A stretch of DNA of 53,982 nucleotides from assembly GCA_001567105.1 (NCBI GenBank), contig LMZR01000035.1, positions 1 to 53,982 of the forward strand. The letters are read 5' to 3'. This DNA comes from Chloroflexi bacterium OLB14 (GTDB lineage: Bacteria > Chloroflexota > Anaerolineae > Anaerolineales > Villigracilaceae). Below, one piece after another: positions 45,763-53,804 of the stretch; positions within the stretch are counted from its first letter, which is position 1; each line of letters opens with the position of its first letter. The notes below the pieces were generated by a model that ran no database searches, was not told the DNA's origin, and worked only from the letters and a program-made list of their open reading frames with translations. The translations under genes were made by a program, and so were the position numbers.

Positions 45763-46670
45763 AATTTTTCTATCACTCTCAACTTTGCACTTCTTGCCCT
45801 CGGGTTCTCCTGAATTTCTTCCACCGAGGGCGTGATCGGTTTTTTATTTATTATTTTTATTACTGCCCCACGTTCATGTTCATAAATCTTTTCGTAAGGC
45901 GGATTAATTAATTCTTTACTCTGCTCTCGAAAATAATCTTTGACGATTCGATCTTCGAGTGAATGAAACGAAATCACTGCGCCTCTTCCACCTGACCTGA
46001 GGCTTGCTACTGCTTGCGGAAGCGTTTTCTGCACTGCGGCTAATTCATCATTGACGACGATTCTCAAAGCCTGAAAAGTTTGCGTGGCTGGGTGAGTCTT
46101 GTCACCTCGGCGGGGAGATGCTTGCTCAATAACAGCAACCAACTGTCGGGTAGTGTGAAGCGGTCTGTTCATCACAATGGCTTTAGCAATTTTTTTTGCA
46201 TCTCTATCTTCGCCATATTTGAAAATCAGGTCGGCTAATTCTTTTTCATCAAAGGTGTTGATGATTTCATCAGCACTCATCACCGCATTGATTCCGAATT
46301 TCATATCCAGCGGACCATCTTGCATAAATGAAAATCCGCGTTCGGCATTATCAAACTGCATAGACGATGCGCCTAAATCCAAAACGATTCCGTCAATGGC
46401 ATCCCATTGCAATTTTTTTAATTGCTCACTCAATGTGATGTGGGAGGCTTGCACGAGATGAAAACGATTTTCATAAGGAGCCAAGTTCTCACGAGCAATC
46501 GTCAAAGCATGTGCATCCACATCAAAACCGAGCAAATGCCCATCTGGCGCGCAAGCCTCCAAAATTCCGCGAGCGTGACCACCCGCGCCAACAGTTCCAT
46601 CCACATATCGTCTGCCATTTTGGGGTTGCAGAGCGTGTATAATTTCTTGGTAAAGTACAGGTTTGTGCAT
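45759..46670 (-). CDS. rsmH: 16S rRNA (cytosine-1402-N4)-methyltransferase
   Basis: SAM-dependent enzyme (MraW) modifying C1402 of 16S rRNA. The 303-residue product has YVDGTVGAGGHARGILEAC as SAM motif I, IDGIVLDLGASSMQFDNAER, GFSFMQDGPLDMKF, FQALRIVVNDELAA and the late VISFHSLEDRIVKDYFRE. It is second in the dcw cluster, after mraZ. Confidence 0.96.
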   Translation of the reverse strand: MHKPVLYQEIIHALQPQNGRRYVDGTVGAGGHARGILEACAPDGHLLGFDVDAHALTIARENLAPYENRFHLVQASHITLSEQLKKLQWDAIDGIVLDLGASSMQFDNAERGFSFMQDGPLDMKFGINAVMSADEIINTFDEKELADLIFKYGEDRDAKKIAKAIVMNRPLHTTRQLVAVIEQASPRRGDKTHPATQTFQALRIVVNDELAAVQKTLPQAVASLRSGGRGAVISFHSLEDRIVKDYFREQSKELINPPYEKIYEHERGAVIKIINKKPITPSVEEIQENPRARSAKLRVIEKL

Positions 46671-46675
46671 TAACT

Positions 46676-46721
46676 GTGCTCTCGGTGGCGTCCTCGCCGC
46701 CGAGGACGGCGGCTAGAGCAC
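46676..46721. repeat. Hairpin between mraZ and rsmH
   Basis: Outer TGTGCTCT and AGAGCACA enclose an inner GTCCTCG/CGAGGAC stem with imperfect arms between. It lacks the GTAG head and is much richer in G+C than its surroundings. On the minus strand no T-run follows, so it is probably a repeat rather than a terminator, though it could attenuate the operon. Confidence 0.55.
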
Positions 46722-46724
46722 AAA

Positions 46725-47165
46725 TTATTTTTTCGATAAATCCAAAGTTGAGAAACGTGCATTATTGGCTTCAGTGTTTTGGAGTTCGGTCATTTGTTCA
46801 TTCCACAAAGCAGGCGTCCACACTTCAAAATATTCGCCTTGCCCTGCTACAATCAACTCACCGTTTTCAATGCCCAAAAATGTTCGTAAATTTTGTGGCA
46901 TCAAAATGCGACCAACTTTATCCACTTCAATTGGATAAGCGTTTGATAAAATCAAACGGCGTAACAAACGAGCAGTTGGGTCTGCTAAGTTCATAGACTC
47001 AATGCGTTCATAAACTTGTTTGAAATATGTCTCGGTCATTACCATGAGGCATTTATCAAAGCCTTGTGTGATATATGCGCCATCTGCCAACAACTCGCGG
47101 AAGCGCGCTGGTATCATCAGGCGACCCTTATCATCGAGGTTGTGTTGGAATTGACCTAAGAACAT
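46725..47165 (-). CDS. mraZ: Transcription regulator MraZ
   Basis: DNA-binding ring protein that represses the dcw promoter. The start at ATG 47165 (MFLGQFQHNLDDKGRLMIPA) gives 146 residues, the usual length; the longer frame from 47225 adds residues not found in the family. Two AbrB-like half-repeats are visible: FQHNLDDKGRLMIPARFRE and YPIEVDKVGRILMPQNLR, each with the D-x-x-G-R core. Its likely operator lies 63 bases upstream. Confidence 0.95.
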   Translation of the reverse strand: MFLGQFQHNLDDKGRLMIPARFRELLADGAYITQGFDKCLMVMTETYFKQVYERIESMNLADPTARLLRRLILSNAYPIEVDKVGRILMPQNLRTFLGIENGELIVAGQGEYFEVWTPALWNEQMTELQNTEANNARFSTLDLSKK

Positions 47166-47227
47166 TTGTGCTATAATTCCTTTTAACGCATGAACGCCGA
47201 ACCAATCGGCGTTCCTCTGTGGCATTT

Positions 47228-47280
47228 ACCACTTTCTACCACTTATTCCCACATTATACGCTTTTTGAGGGAAAAATCAA
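47228..47280 (-). promoter_or_regulatory. dcw promoter with three MraZ boxes
   Basis: On the minus strand TTGATT (47280-47275) and TATAAT (47258-47253) are 16 bases apart. Directly after the -10 come GTGGG (47252-47248), GTGGT (47242-47238) and GTGGT (47232-47228), spaced exactly ten bases. Direct repeats of G-T-G-G-[GT] with five-base gaps are the known MraZ binding pattern, so the operator covers the start of transcription, fitting repression by MraZ. Confidence 0.88.
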
Positions 47281-47346
47281 GTGGTTTGGTACCTTTTTCT
47301 TAGGTTTGCAATGTTACAGAAAGGCAACCCCATATTTATATAAATT

Positions 47347-48267
47347 ATGAAACCTACTTCATTTAACTTGCTCGAAGCCACCCACTGGAAAGATTACGAA
47401 CTACTTGATAGTGGTGATGGATTAAAACTAGAACGCTTTGGCAAATATGTTTTTTCACGCCCCGAATCACAAGCCATGTGGAGTCGTGCCTTGTCATTGT
47501 CAGAATGGCAAAAGGCTGACGCGGTTTTCCAACCCTCGGGCGAAGAAAGTGGCGGTCATTGGGATTTCAAAAAAAAGGTTGAAGAGAAATGGATCATGAA
47601 CTATGACCTCTCCCCCAGCCCCTCTCCTGAAAAGAGAGGATTGCTTAAATTCTGGGCGATGACGACTCCTGGTCGTCACCTCGGCGTTTTTCCCGAAGTC
47701 GCTTCACATTGGGACTTTATGGCTGATACTATCCATCAACATGCTACTAGCCCCAACATCCTTAATCTGTTTGGCTACACTGGCTTGGCGAGTTTAGCCG
47801 CCGCCTCTGCTGGCGCAAGTGTGACGCATGTAGATGCTTCTAAAAAATCTGTGGCATGGGCGCGAGAGAATCAAACTTTATCTAGTTTGAGTGATAAACC
47901 TATTCGTTGGATTGTGGATGATGCAGTGAAATATATGCAACGCGAAGCCAAACGCGGAGTCAAATATGATGGCATTATTTTAGACCCACCAAAGTTTGGG
48001 CGCGGACCAAAAGGCGAAGTGTGGGAAGTGTATAAATCTTTGCCGAGTTTGTTAGAAATGTGCCGACAGTGTTTAAGTGATAAGCCTTTATTCGTAATTG
48101 TGACAGTTTATGCAGTGCGTGCTTCTGCTATTCACGTTGCTCAAGCAGTAAATGAGATGATGAAAAAATATAAAGGCGATGTTGATAGCGGTGAGTTGGT
48201 AACTAGAGAAAAAAGTGCTAATCGCTTGTTGTCACAAGCGGTATATGCAAAGTGGTTTGCAAAATAA
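47347..48267 (+). CDS. SAM-dependent methyltransferase, RlmI-like, with in-frame repeat insertion
   Basis: Class I SAM-dependent RNA methyltransferase resembling the catalytic part of RlmI/RlmL-type rRNA m5C/m2G enzymes. The 306-residue product has FWAMTTPGRHLGVFPE, motif I NLFGYTGLASLAAASAGA, VTHVDASKKSVAWARE and the catalytic LDPPKFGRGPKGEVW. No PUA domain is present. Residues 87-98 (DLSPSPSPEKRG) come from a palindromic repeat inserted in frame between KWIMNY and LLKFWAM. The start ATG has no clear ribosome binding site; it is divergent from mraZ. Confidence 0.83.
   Translation: MKPTSFNLLEATHWKDYELLDSGDGLKLERFGKYVFSRPESQAMWSRALSLSEWQKADAVFQPSGEESGGHWDFKKKVEEKWIMNYDLSPSPSPEKRGLLKFWAMTTPGRHLGVFPEVASHWDFMADTIHQHATSPNILNLFGYTGLASLAAASAGASVTHVDASKKSVAWARENQTLSSLSDKPIRWIVDDAVKYMQREAKRGVKYDGIILDPPKFGRGPKGEVWEVYKSLPSLLEMCRQCLSDKPLFVIVTVYAVRASAIHVAQAVNEMMKKYKGDVDSGELVTREKSANRLLSQAVYAKWFAK
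47605..47640. repeat. Palindromic repeat inside a coding sequence
   Basis: GACCTC, TCCCCC, then CCCCTCTCCT followed by GAAAAGAGAGG matches the intergenic element at 6055-6093 with few changes. It is a multiple of three in effect, has no stop in the used frame, and encodes a Ser-Pro-rich loop. Confidence 0.75.
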
Positions 48268-48315
48268 AAAAATAGTGTGGGATGACATCTCGCACCATGA
48301 GAATTTACCTAAAAT

Positions 48316-48349
48316 AAAACTCGGAGGTCTTAAAGACCTCCGAGTTTTT
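48316..48349. terminator. Terminator between methyltransferase and R-M cassette
   Basis: AAAACTCGGAGGTCTT pairs with AAGACCTCCGAGTTTT, flanked by A and T runs, so it can act on both strands. Its stem is almost the same as that at 49991-50028 on the other side of the restriction-modification genes. Confidence 0.9.
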
Positions 48350-48355
48350 GTTATT

Positions 48356-49102
48356 CTATTTTTTTCTTTTCGGCATATCCTTACCAGAATTGAAACGGAC
48401 TAGTTTTTCCCAATCAATCACGCCGTTTTCGCAAAAGTCATTCATAAATTGTTGGGTAAAAAGATTTAATGCACGGTCATATTCAAGTGCAAGTTCTTCG
48501 TTACGAATTTTGGCTTGATGACCAAACGGTTCAATAATATCTATAAACAAACGTTCATCACCAGAAATAAACGTCCAAAATTCCTGACCACATATTTTTA
48601 AGTAATCCCCTTTATCTAAATTCGTTTTACCATAACAACAGCCATTTATTGCTTGAACATTGATTTGGCTGTTTCCTGTTCGCAAGATTCTTTTGGCTTG
48701 CTTGAAGTTTTCAACCATTCTTTTCACTTGATTGCTGTTTCCCCAATTTGGTCCCGATTTTACTGAGACGATATAAACTACATTATCTTTTTGAAATTCT
48801 AAATCAATACCTTCGGCTGATGATTTTCTTCCACCATATACTTGACCGCAAACATAAATTGCTAATTTTTCAAGAAACTCGCCAAAGATTGTTTCTTCTT
48901 GTGAAGATAAATGAGCATCTAAAAATAATTTAACTAAATCATGAGCATCGTTGATATTCTTAGCTTTGAAAAGATATGGTTTTTTTCTTTTCAAAACATC
49001 CGTCAATTTTAAGCTTTGTAAACTTGCACCACGCCTAGAATGAAATTCACCGATATTTGATTGTATAAATTCGATAACATTATTTAGATTTAGCGGTGAC
49101 AT
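48356..49102 (-). CDS. Type II restriction endonuclease, PmeII-like
   Basis: A 248-residue predicted restriction enzyme. A PD-(D/E)xK core is visible: GGRKSSAEGIDLEFQKDN gives the Asp, and VVYIVSVKSGPNWGNSNQ the x-x-K with a Val/Ser in place of the usual Glu, a variation known in this fold. From memory this pattern resembles the PmeII family; recognition sequence is not inferable. The gene overlaps the methyltransferase gene by 23 bases and would be translated after it. Confidence 0.75.
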   Translation of the reverse strand: MSPLNLNNVIEFIQSNIGEFHSRRGASLQSLKLTDVLKRKKPYLFKAKNINDAHDLVKLFLDAHLSSQEETIFGEFLEKLAIYVCGQVYGGRKSSAEGIDLEFQKDNVVYIVSVKSGPNWGNSNQVKRMVENFKQAKRILRTGNSQINVQAINGCCYGKTNLDKGDYLKICGQEFWTFISGDERLFIDIIEPFGHQAKIRNEELALEYDRALNLFTQQFMNDFCENGVIDWEKLVRFNSGKDMPKRKK

Positions 49103-49970
49103 ATTTTCCCTTTGAATCTAGCAATGCCATTTGAGTAGTTGCAGTTTTCGTTTCTAATTTTGGAAGTATTATAGTTTTTTCAGCCAAATGGAAATATTCT
49201 GGTTTAATTTCAATTCCAATTGCGTTTCTGTGCATTTCTTGTGCAACCGAAACAGTTGTGCCTGAACCCATGAATGGGTCTAAGACCCAATCACCTTTTT
49301 TGGTAAACAATTTAATAAACCATTCTGGTAAATCTGTGGGGAATACAGCACTATGATTTCTGTTTTTTGTTTCAGTTGCCATGTGCAATACATTGGTTGG
49401 GTAAGCTTTTTCTCTACCCACCCAATTGGCAATTCTTTTTCCAAAGCCACTACCTGCTTTTGAAGGGTCGCGCACTTTATCAGTATCACTTAAATTTTTT
49501 AGTCTGCGTGTTGCCCAGTCGCCCATTGGCACCATCACTTCTTCTTGATACATATTAAATTTTTTAGTTTTATTAAATTGAATCAAACGTTCCCATGAAT
49601 CTCTAAATCTATTAGGCCACTTGCCTGGATAAGAATTTTTTTTATGCCAAATAAATTCTTCTGTCCATAGCCAGCCTTGTTTGCGCATTTCCATAATCAA
49701 TTCAAGCACATAAGTATGTCTTTCACCATTAACAACTTTTTCTTTGATGTTTAATACAAAAGTGCCTGTTGGTTTTAATACTCGTAATAATTCTTGTGAA
49801 ATAGGAAGAAACCATTTGACATATTTATCAGGAGATACACCGCCATAAGTATTGACTCGGCTATCCGCATAAGGTGGTGATGTAAAGATAAGGTCAACGG
49901 AATTAGTTTTGAGATTCTTTAACTCTTTTTGGCAATCACCAAGAATTAATTTTGTTTCTGGTTGCTTCAT
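49080..49970 (-). CDS. DNA methyltransferase, beta class, of second R-M system
   Basis: SAM-dependent DNA methyltransferase of 296 residues. Catalytic motif IV, TSPPYADSRVNTYGG, is at about residue 30, and SAM motif I, DPFMGSGTTVSVAQ, lies near residue 240, the order of the beta class. The TSPPY form suggests N4-cytosine, though N6-adenine is possible. TATAAT stands six bases before the ATG at 49970, so the message is probably leaderless. It precedes and overlaps the nuclease gene. Confidence 0.88.
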   Translation of the reverse strand: MKQPETKLILGDCQKELKNLKTNSVDLIFTSPPYADSRVNTYGGVSPDKYVKWFLPISQELLRVLKPTGTFVLNIKEKVVNGERHTYVLELIMEMRKQGWLWTEEFIWHKKNSYPGKWPNRFRDSWERLIQFNKTKKFNMYQEEVMVPMGDWATRRLKNLSDTDKVRDPSKAGSGFGKRIANWVGREKAYPTNVLHMATETKNRNHSAVFPTDLPEWFIKLFTKKGDWVLDPFMGSGTTVSVAQEMHRNAIGIEIKPEYFHLAEKTIILPKLETKTATTQMALLDSKGKYVTAKSK

Positions 49971-49976
49971 ATCCTC

Positions 49977-49982
49977 ATTATA
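49977..49982 (-). promoter_or_regulatory. -10 element of the second R-M operon
   Basis: TATAAT on the minus strand (49982-49977), then GAGGAT and ATG 49970. The six-base gap implies a leaderless transcript; GAGG is too close to the ATG to act as a ribosome binding site. Confidence 0.62.
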
Positions 49983-49990
49983 CCTGTAAC

Positions 49991-50028
49991 AAAAAACTCG
50001 GAGGTTTTGAAAACCTCCGAGTTTTTTT
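49991..50028. terminator. Terminator, near-copy of 48316-48349
   Basis: AAAACTCGGAGGTTTT pairs with AAAACCTCCGAGTTTT, with long A and T runs on the two sides. It ends the 50033-52516 operon on the minus strand and lies immediately upstream of the R-M promoter. Confidence 0.9.
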
Positions 50029-50032
50029 ATAC

Positions 50033-50965
50033 TTAACCTTTTGGCTCATTATCACTACTACTGCTACTACTACTGCCACCTTTTGAAACGAGTTTCTTCA
50101 AGAAGTCATACCAGAATGAAGAACCTTGTGAAACTGCCATCACTGTTAGCCCTAAACCAAGAGCCTTCAAAACTATAAAACCAAGCCAAGTCCCCGCCGT
50201 TGAGCCTGCTGGAGGCAATTCTGTTTGCCACCAACCAATTTTGACAACGTTCAAATCAATTAACTGTTGAAGTAAATCATCCACATTAACTTCAGGTGCA
50301 GAGCCATCGGCTTGTTGCATTTGCACAACCATCTCAGCCTGAGCCACAGCCAAAGCGCGTACACCTGCATTCTGCCACAGCGTGCGTGCTAGTTGAATAC
50401 TATCAGTGCCTAAAAGCAATGTCAGAAATATAGATAAAGTGATCACAAAACTGCGTGAGTTTGAACGAAATGTAGCGGCGGCTTGGTCTGTTAAACCTGT
50501 AAAATAAGCAGTGGTGCGTTTTCGTAAATCTTCTAAATTTGTAACGCCTTGCCCCACCCATTTGGCAATTGCGCGTTTTCCTTCAGAATCAGGGAAAGCA
50601 CTAATTAGCTCCTTTAATTTATCCCCTGTAATTTCTGTTGTAGCTGTTAAGCCAACAAAATCAAAATACGAATCAACTAATGTGGCTACTGGAATTTTCT
50701 CCACCATCTTCGGCTCTGTAGCAGATGTAATAAAGCTATACCAACTCTTATAACGAATTGGGCGCAAAGCTTGCAATTGGGGTAATTTTACAAAATCGCC
50801 CACATGGCTATCACCTACAATTTTTTTAAGATGTTTCTCTAAAGACTTGCCACGCGTTTCAAAAGCTTCATTCATCCATTGCGTAATTAACGAAACAATT
50901 GCCCCCAACACATAAAATACAAAAACCAAACCAATCACTACCTCTAACCCTTGTGAAAAAGACAT
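50033..50965 (-). CDS. Hypothetical membrane protein with Ser-rich tail
   Basis: A 310-residue protein I do not recognise. An N-terminal helix (LEVVIGLVFVFYVLGAIVSLI) is followed by a soluble region with FFVGLTATTEITGDKLKELI-like segments. Two further helices lie at about 173-193 (FVITLSIFLTLLLGTDSIQL) and 262-283, with a loop between them containing SAPEVNVDDLLQQL. The C-terminal tail SKGGSSSSSSSDNEPKG is low-complexity. It shares an operon with the Vps62-like gene, 21 bases upstream. Confidence 0.66.
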   Translation of the reverse strand: MSFSQGLEVVIGLVFVFYVLGAIVSLITQWMNEAFETRGKSLEKHLKKIVGDSHVGDFVKLPQLQALRPIRYKSWYSFITSATEPKMVEKIPVATLVDSYFDFVGLTATTEITGDKLKELISAFPDSEGKRAIAKWVGQGVTNLEDLRKRTTAYFTGLTDQAAATFRSNSRSFVITLSIFLTLLLGTDSIQLARTLWQNAGVRALAVAQAEMVVQMQQADGSAPEVNVDDLLQQLIDLNVVKIGWWQTELPPAGSTAGTWLGFIVLKALGLGLTVMAVSQGSSFWYDFLKKLVSKGGSSSSSSSDNEPKG

Positions 50966-50986
50966 ATCATTCTCCTTTGTTAGGCT

Positions 50987-52516
50987 TTAGTGTTCCAACT
51001 TTTCTAACTCAGCCAACCAACTTAGTGGTTTACTCCAGCGTATCCGTTGATTCACATCCACTTGATTTTTCTTAATCCGATCCCATTTTGGTCCTGGTGG
51101 ACCAGATTCATCGTTCAACCAACTCTTTACACCCCACAGACCTTTATATTGTACCCAATCAGGCTCAGGATTCAAGAGTATACGCTTCCACTCTTTACTC
51201 TGTGGTCTGTAAACTTGCCTATCAGACATAACTCGCTTCAAGTAGCTACTAGACTTTAACACTGATTCTTTCAAAATGTCGCCCTGAAAACCAACTCTAA
51301 ATCCATCTCCTGAAGCAATTTCTAATGGCAAGCTAACAACGTAATGATCTGCTTCATCTTTTAAAGAAATAAAAGCATCTTCTGCTAATACTTCTACATG
51401 TTTAGCGCGTAATTCTTTTAATGCAATTTGACGAGCTTTTTCGTTTGGGTTAAATAACAGGAAAAGGTAATGAACCAAGCCATCGAACCAAAATAAGAAG
51501 CGTTGCAATCTACCTGGAGTGTACATAGATGGCGAGCGAATCACCTCAGGTTTGCTGTAGTTTGCGTGTGAACCTAATGCCGCATAAATAACAGGGTGCG
51601 TAGTCTCTTTGCCTTCTTTATCAACCGCTTTGATCACTGTTTCCCACGCTTCAATATTTCCCGCTCCATGTTGTGACAATAAAAGCGCATACGGCTGATG
51701 ATTTTTCAAATAGACCGCAACCATTTCCCAATCACCTTCATGGTGATTCATACCATTCGCAGCTAAACGCCAATCGTTGAAAGCATAGAAAAAATGATAT
51801 TGCAAAATTGTCCATTCGTTTTCTTCTTCATCTACCTCGCGTAAGACGCGCCCATAATAAACTGGTTGCTCATGTTTTTCTAAAATCTGCTGATATTGTA
51901 GATAAGCTTCTTTAGCAATTTTCTCTGTAGCTTGCGAAAGCATATCCATTATCAAGCCTGGTCCCTCTGGAAAAATTCGCTCCACAATAAACTTCAAAGT
52001 CATCACCAATAGATATAAAAGTAAAAGCAAATATATAGGTAAAAAAACAAAATACTCAATCGCAATGCTAATATTTGGAATTGGACGAAGAAACAACCAA
52101 ATTGGCGCAATGCCAAGCCCAAGAAAAAACAACATTGCAAATATAGAAGGGATAATGCGCAACCGAATAGGAGAAGCCAACATAAATAAAATCAATGCGG
52201 CGATTAGTGAAATTGTCATGGCAAGCTCTAAAACAACTGCCCCGCCAAAAAACCAAGCCGCCAGCCAACCAATTAATGAAAGCACACCTAACCAAACCAA
52301 AGCATCAAAATCATACAGCGGTTTATTGACAAAGCGTAAAAAATATTGTTCGCTTTTCAAACGTCCAATTTTATGTATCAAAGGTTCATTCAAGTGTGAA
52401 AATAATTCCGCCGCCCCCACTGCCCCACTTGGAAAAAAACTACACTGTTCTAAATATGGTTCCACTGCCATTGGAAAAAAAACGTTCGCTTTTGGCAAAA
52501 CGTAAAACAGGCTCAT
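50987..52516 (-). CDS. Membrane protein with Vps62-like domain
   Basis: A 509-residue protein. The first 65 residues are soluble. Five or six membrane helices span about 72-190. The rest is soluble and carries a Vps62-like signature: LQYHFFYAFNDWRL, NHHEGDWEMVAVYLKN, ALLLSQHGAG, PVIYAALGSHANYSKPE and, near the end, LWGVKSWLNDESGPPGPKW. In Vps62 and the related NLP fold, H-E-x-D-W-E and G-S-H-A-N-Y residues line a metal site. Joining this domain to a membrane anchor is unusual. No function is known in bacteria that I can name. The start could also be the ATG 15 codons further in (MAVEPYLEQ). Confidence 0.68.
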   Translation of the reverse strand: MSLFYVLPKANVFFPMAVEPYLEQCSFFPSGAVGAAELFSHLNEPLIHKIGRLKSEQYFLRFVNKPLYDFDALVWLGVLSLIGWLAAWFFGGAVVLELAMTISLIAALILFMLASPIRLRIIPSIFAMLFFLGLGIAPIWLFLRPIPNISIAIEYFVFLPIYLLLLLYLLVMTLKFIVERIFPEGPGLIMDMLSQATEKIAKEAYLQYQQILEKHEQPVYYGRVLREVDEEENEWTILQYHFFYAFNDWRLAANGMNHHEGDWEMVAVYLKNHQPYALLLSQHGAGNIEAWETVIKAVDKEGKETTHPVIYAALGSHANYSKPEVIRSPSMYTPGRLQRFLFWFDGLVHYLFLLFNPNEKARQIALKELRAKHVEVLAEDAFISLKDEADHYVVSLPLEIASGDGFRVGFQGDILKESVLKSSSYLKRVMSDRQVYRPQSKEWKRILLNPEPDWVQYKGLWGVKSWLNDESGPPGPKWDRIKKNQVDVNQRIRWSKPLSWLAELEKLEH

Positions 52517-52557
52517 ATTTTTTAAGCAAATCTAAATCGGTCACGAAGCCTCTATGG

Positions 52558-52569
52558 TATAAACAAACT
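52558..52569 (+). promoter_or_regulatory. Leaderless promoter of galK
   Basis: TATAAA (52558-52563) is followed by six bases and ATG 52570. The longer in-frame start at 52396 lies inside the divergent gene and upstream of the -10, so it is rejected. Confidence 0.6.
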
Positions 52570-53709
52570 ATGAACTACGAATTAATAGCCCATTCATTTG
52601 AAACCTATTTTAATACCAAACCAAAATTTATTGTACGCGCGCCTGGTCGGGTAAATTTAATTGGTGAACATACCGATTACAACGATGGGTTTGTTTTGCC
52701 AATGGCAATTGACCGCGAAGTTTGTATTGCCTTCAGCCCGCGTGCTGATGATAAAGTACGCCTCTTTTCATTAGACCTGCAAACTGATTCTGTTTTCAAC
52801 ATCCATTCACTTACCTCCAGCCATGACTGGGGGCAATATCCCAAAGGCGTGGCAAATCAACTGCTTAAAGCAGGTTATGACCTGAAAGGCTTTAATGGAA
52901 TCATTACAGGCAACATACCTCAAGGTGCAGGTTTATCTTCATCTGCCGCAGTTGAGTTGGCAACTGCAAAAGCATTTTCAGTTGTATCAAATTTTGAATG
53001 GAATGCAGTGAAGATGGCGAAGATTTCTCAACAAGCAGAGAATGAATGGGTTGGCGTAAACAGTGGCATTATGGATCAAATGGCGAGTGCAGTTTGTAAA
53101 GCAGGCTTTGCATTATTTTTGGATTGCCGCTCGTTAGAGATTCAACATATCCCATTGCCAAAAGATATATCTATTGTAGTGTTAGATACCTCTACAAGGC
53201 GTGGACTGGTGGACTCTGCATATAATGAAAGAAGAAATCAATGTGAAGAGGCGGCAAGGTGGTTTGAGGTGAAGGCGTTGAGGGATGTGAGTGCAAAAGA
53301 GGTTGGAGATTGGAAAGTAGAAAGTGGGTTAAGTGAAGTTGTGATGAAACGCGCTCGGCATGTGATTACTGAAAATGAAAGAGTATTAGAAGCGATTGAT
53401 GTAATGAAGAATGGGAATGCAAAACGATTAGGTGAATTGTTTAATCAGAGTCACGAAAGCCTGCGAGCTGATTTTGAAGTAACGAATGATGCATTAAATA
53501 TGATTGTCGCATGCGCGAGAGAGCAAGATAGTTGCTATGGAGCCAGAATGACGGGTGCAGGTTTTGGTGGCTGTGCAGTGGCACTTGTGGATGCAGAAAA
53601 ATCATCAGCATTTGTTAAGGCTGTTGAAACAACATACCAGCATAAGTCAGGTTTGGAAGCGAATATTTATGTTTGTAAAGCCAGCGAGGGGGCGAGTCAA
53701 GTTTTATAA
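52570..53709 (+). CDS. galK: Galactokinase
   Basis: GHMP-family kinase phosphorylating galactose at C1 in the Leloir pathway. The 379-residue product has the galactokinase signature GRVNLIGEHTDYNDGFVLP, the ATP-binding GNIPQGAGLSSSAAVELA, NSGIMDQMASAVCKAG and the late RMTGAGFGGCAVALV. Length is within the family range. No galT or galE lies downstream in the window. A leaderless promoter precedes it. Confidence 0.95.
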   Translation: MNYELIAHSFETYFNTKPKFIVRAPGRVNLIGEHTDYNDGFVLPMAIDREVCIAFSPRADDKVRLFSLDLQTDSVFNIHSLTSSHDWGQYPKGVANQLLKAGYDLKGFNGIITGNIPQGAGLSSSAAVELATAKAFSVVSNFEWNAVKMAKISQQAENEWVGVNSGIMDQMASAVCKAGFALFLDCRSLEIQHIPLPKDISIVVLDTSTRRGLVDSAYNERRNQCEEAARWFEVKALRDVSAKEVGDWKVESGLSEVVMKRARHVITENERVLEAIDVMKNGNAKRLGELFNQSHESLRADFEVTNDALNMIVACAREQDSCYGARMTGAGFGGCAVALVDAEKSSAFVKAVETTYQHKSGLEANIYVCKASEGASQVL

Positions 53710-53772
53710 GAGTAAAGCATTATGGTATGTAAGTTAAATTTCAGGCGAGATAAATATTACGGTGCAAATATA

Positions 53773-53802
53773 AAAAATGGACATGTTGCCATGTCCATTT
53801 TT
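53773..53802. terminator. Terminator after galK
   Basis: AAAAATGGACATG (53773-53785) pairs perfectly with CATGTCCATTTTT (53790-53802) around TTGC. A and T runs flank it, so it can serve galK and the minus-strand gene to the right. Confidence 0.9.
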
Positions 53803-53804
53803 GT

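Noticed and set aside
46676..46721. Hairpin between mraZ and rsmH as a member of the GTAG-headed REP group
   Set aside because: It lacks GTAG/CTAC heads and does not supply a stop codon; kept only as a hairpin.
52396..52569. N-terminal extension of galactokinase to 52396
   Set aside because: It overlaps the divergent Vps62-like gene and precedes the -10 element; the known family start matches MNYELI at 52570.
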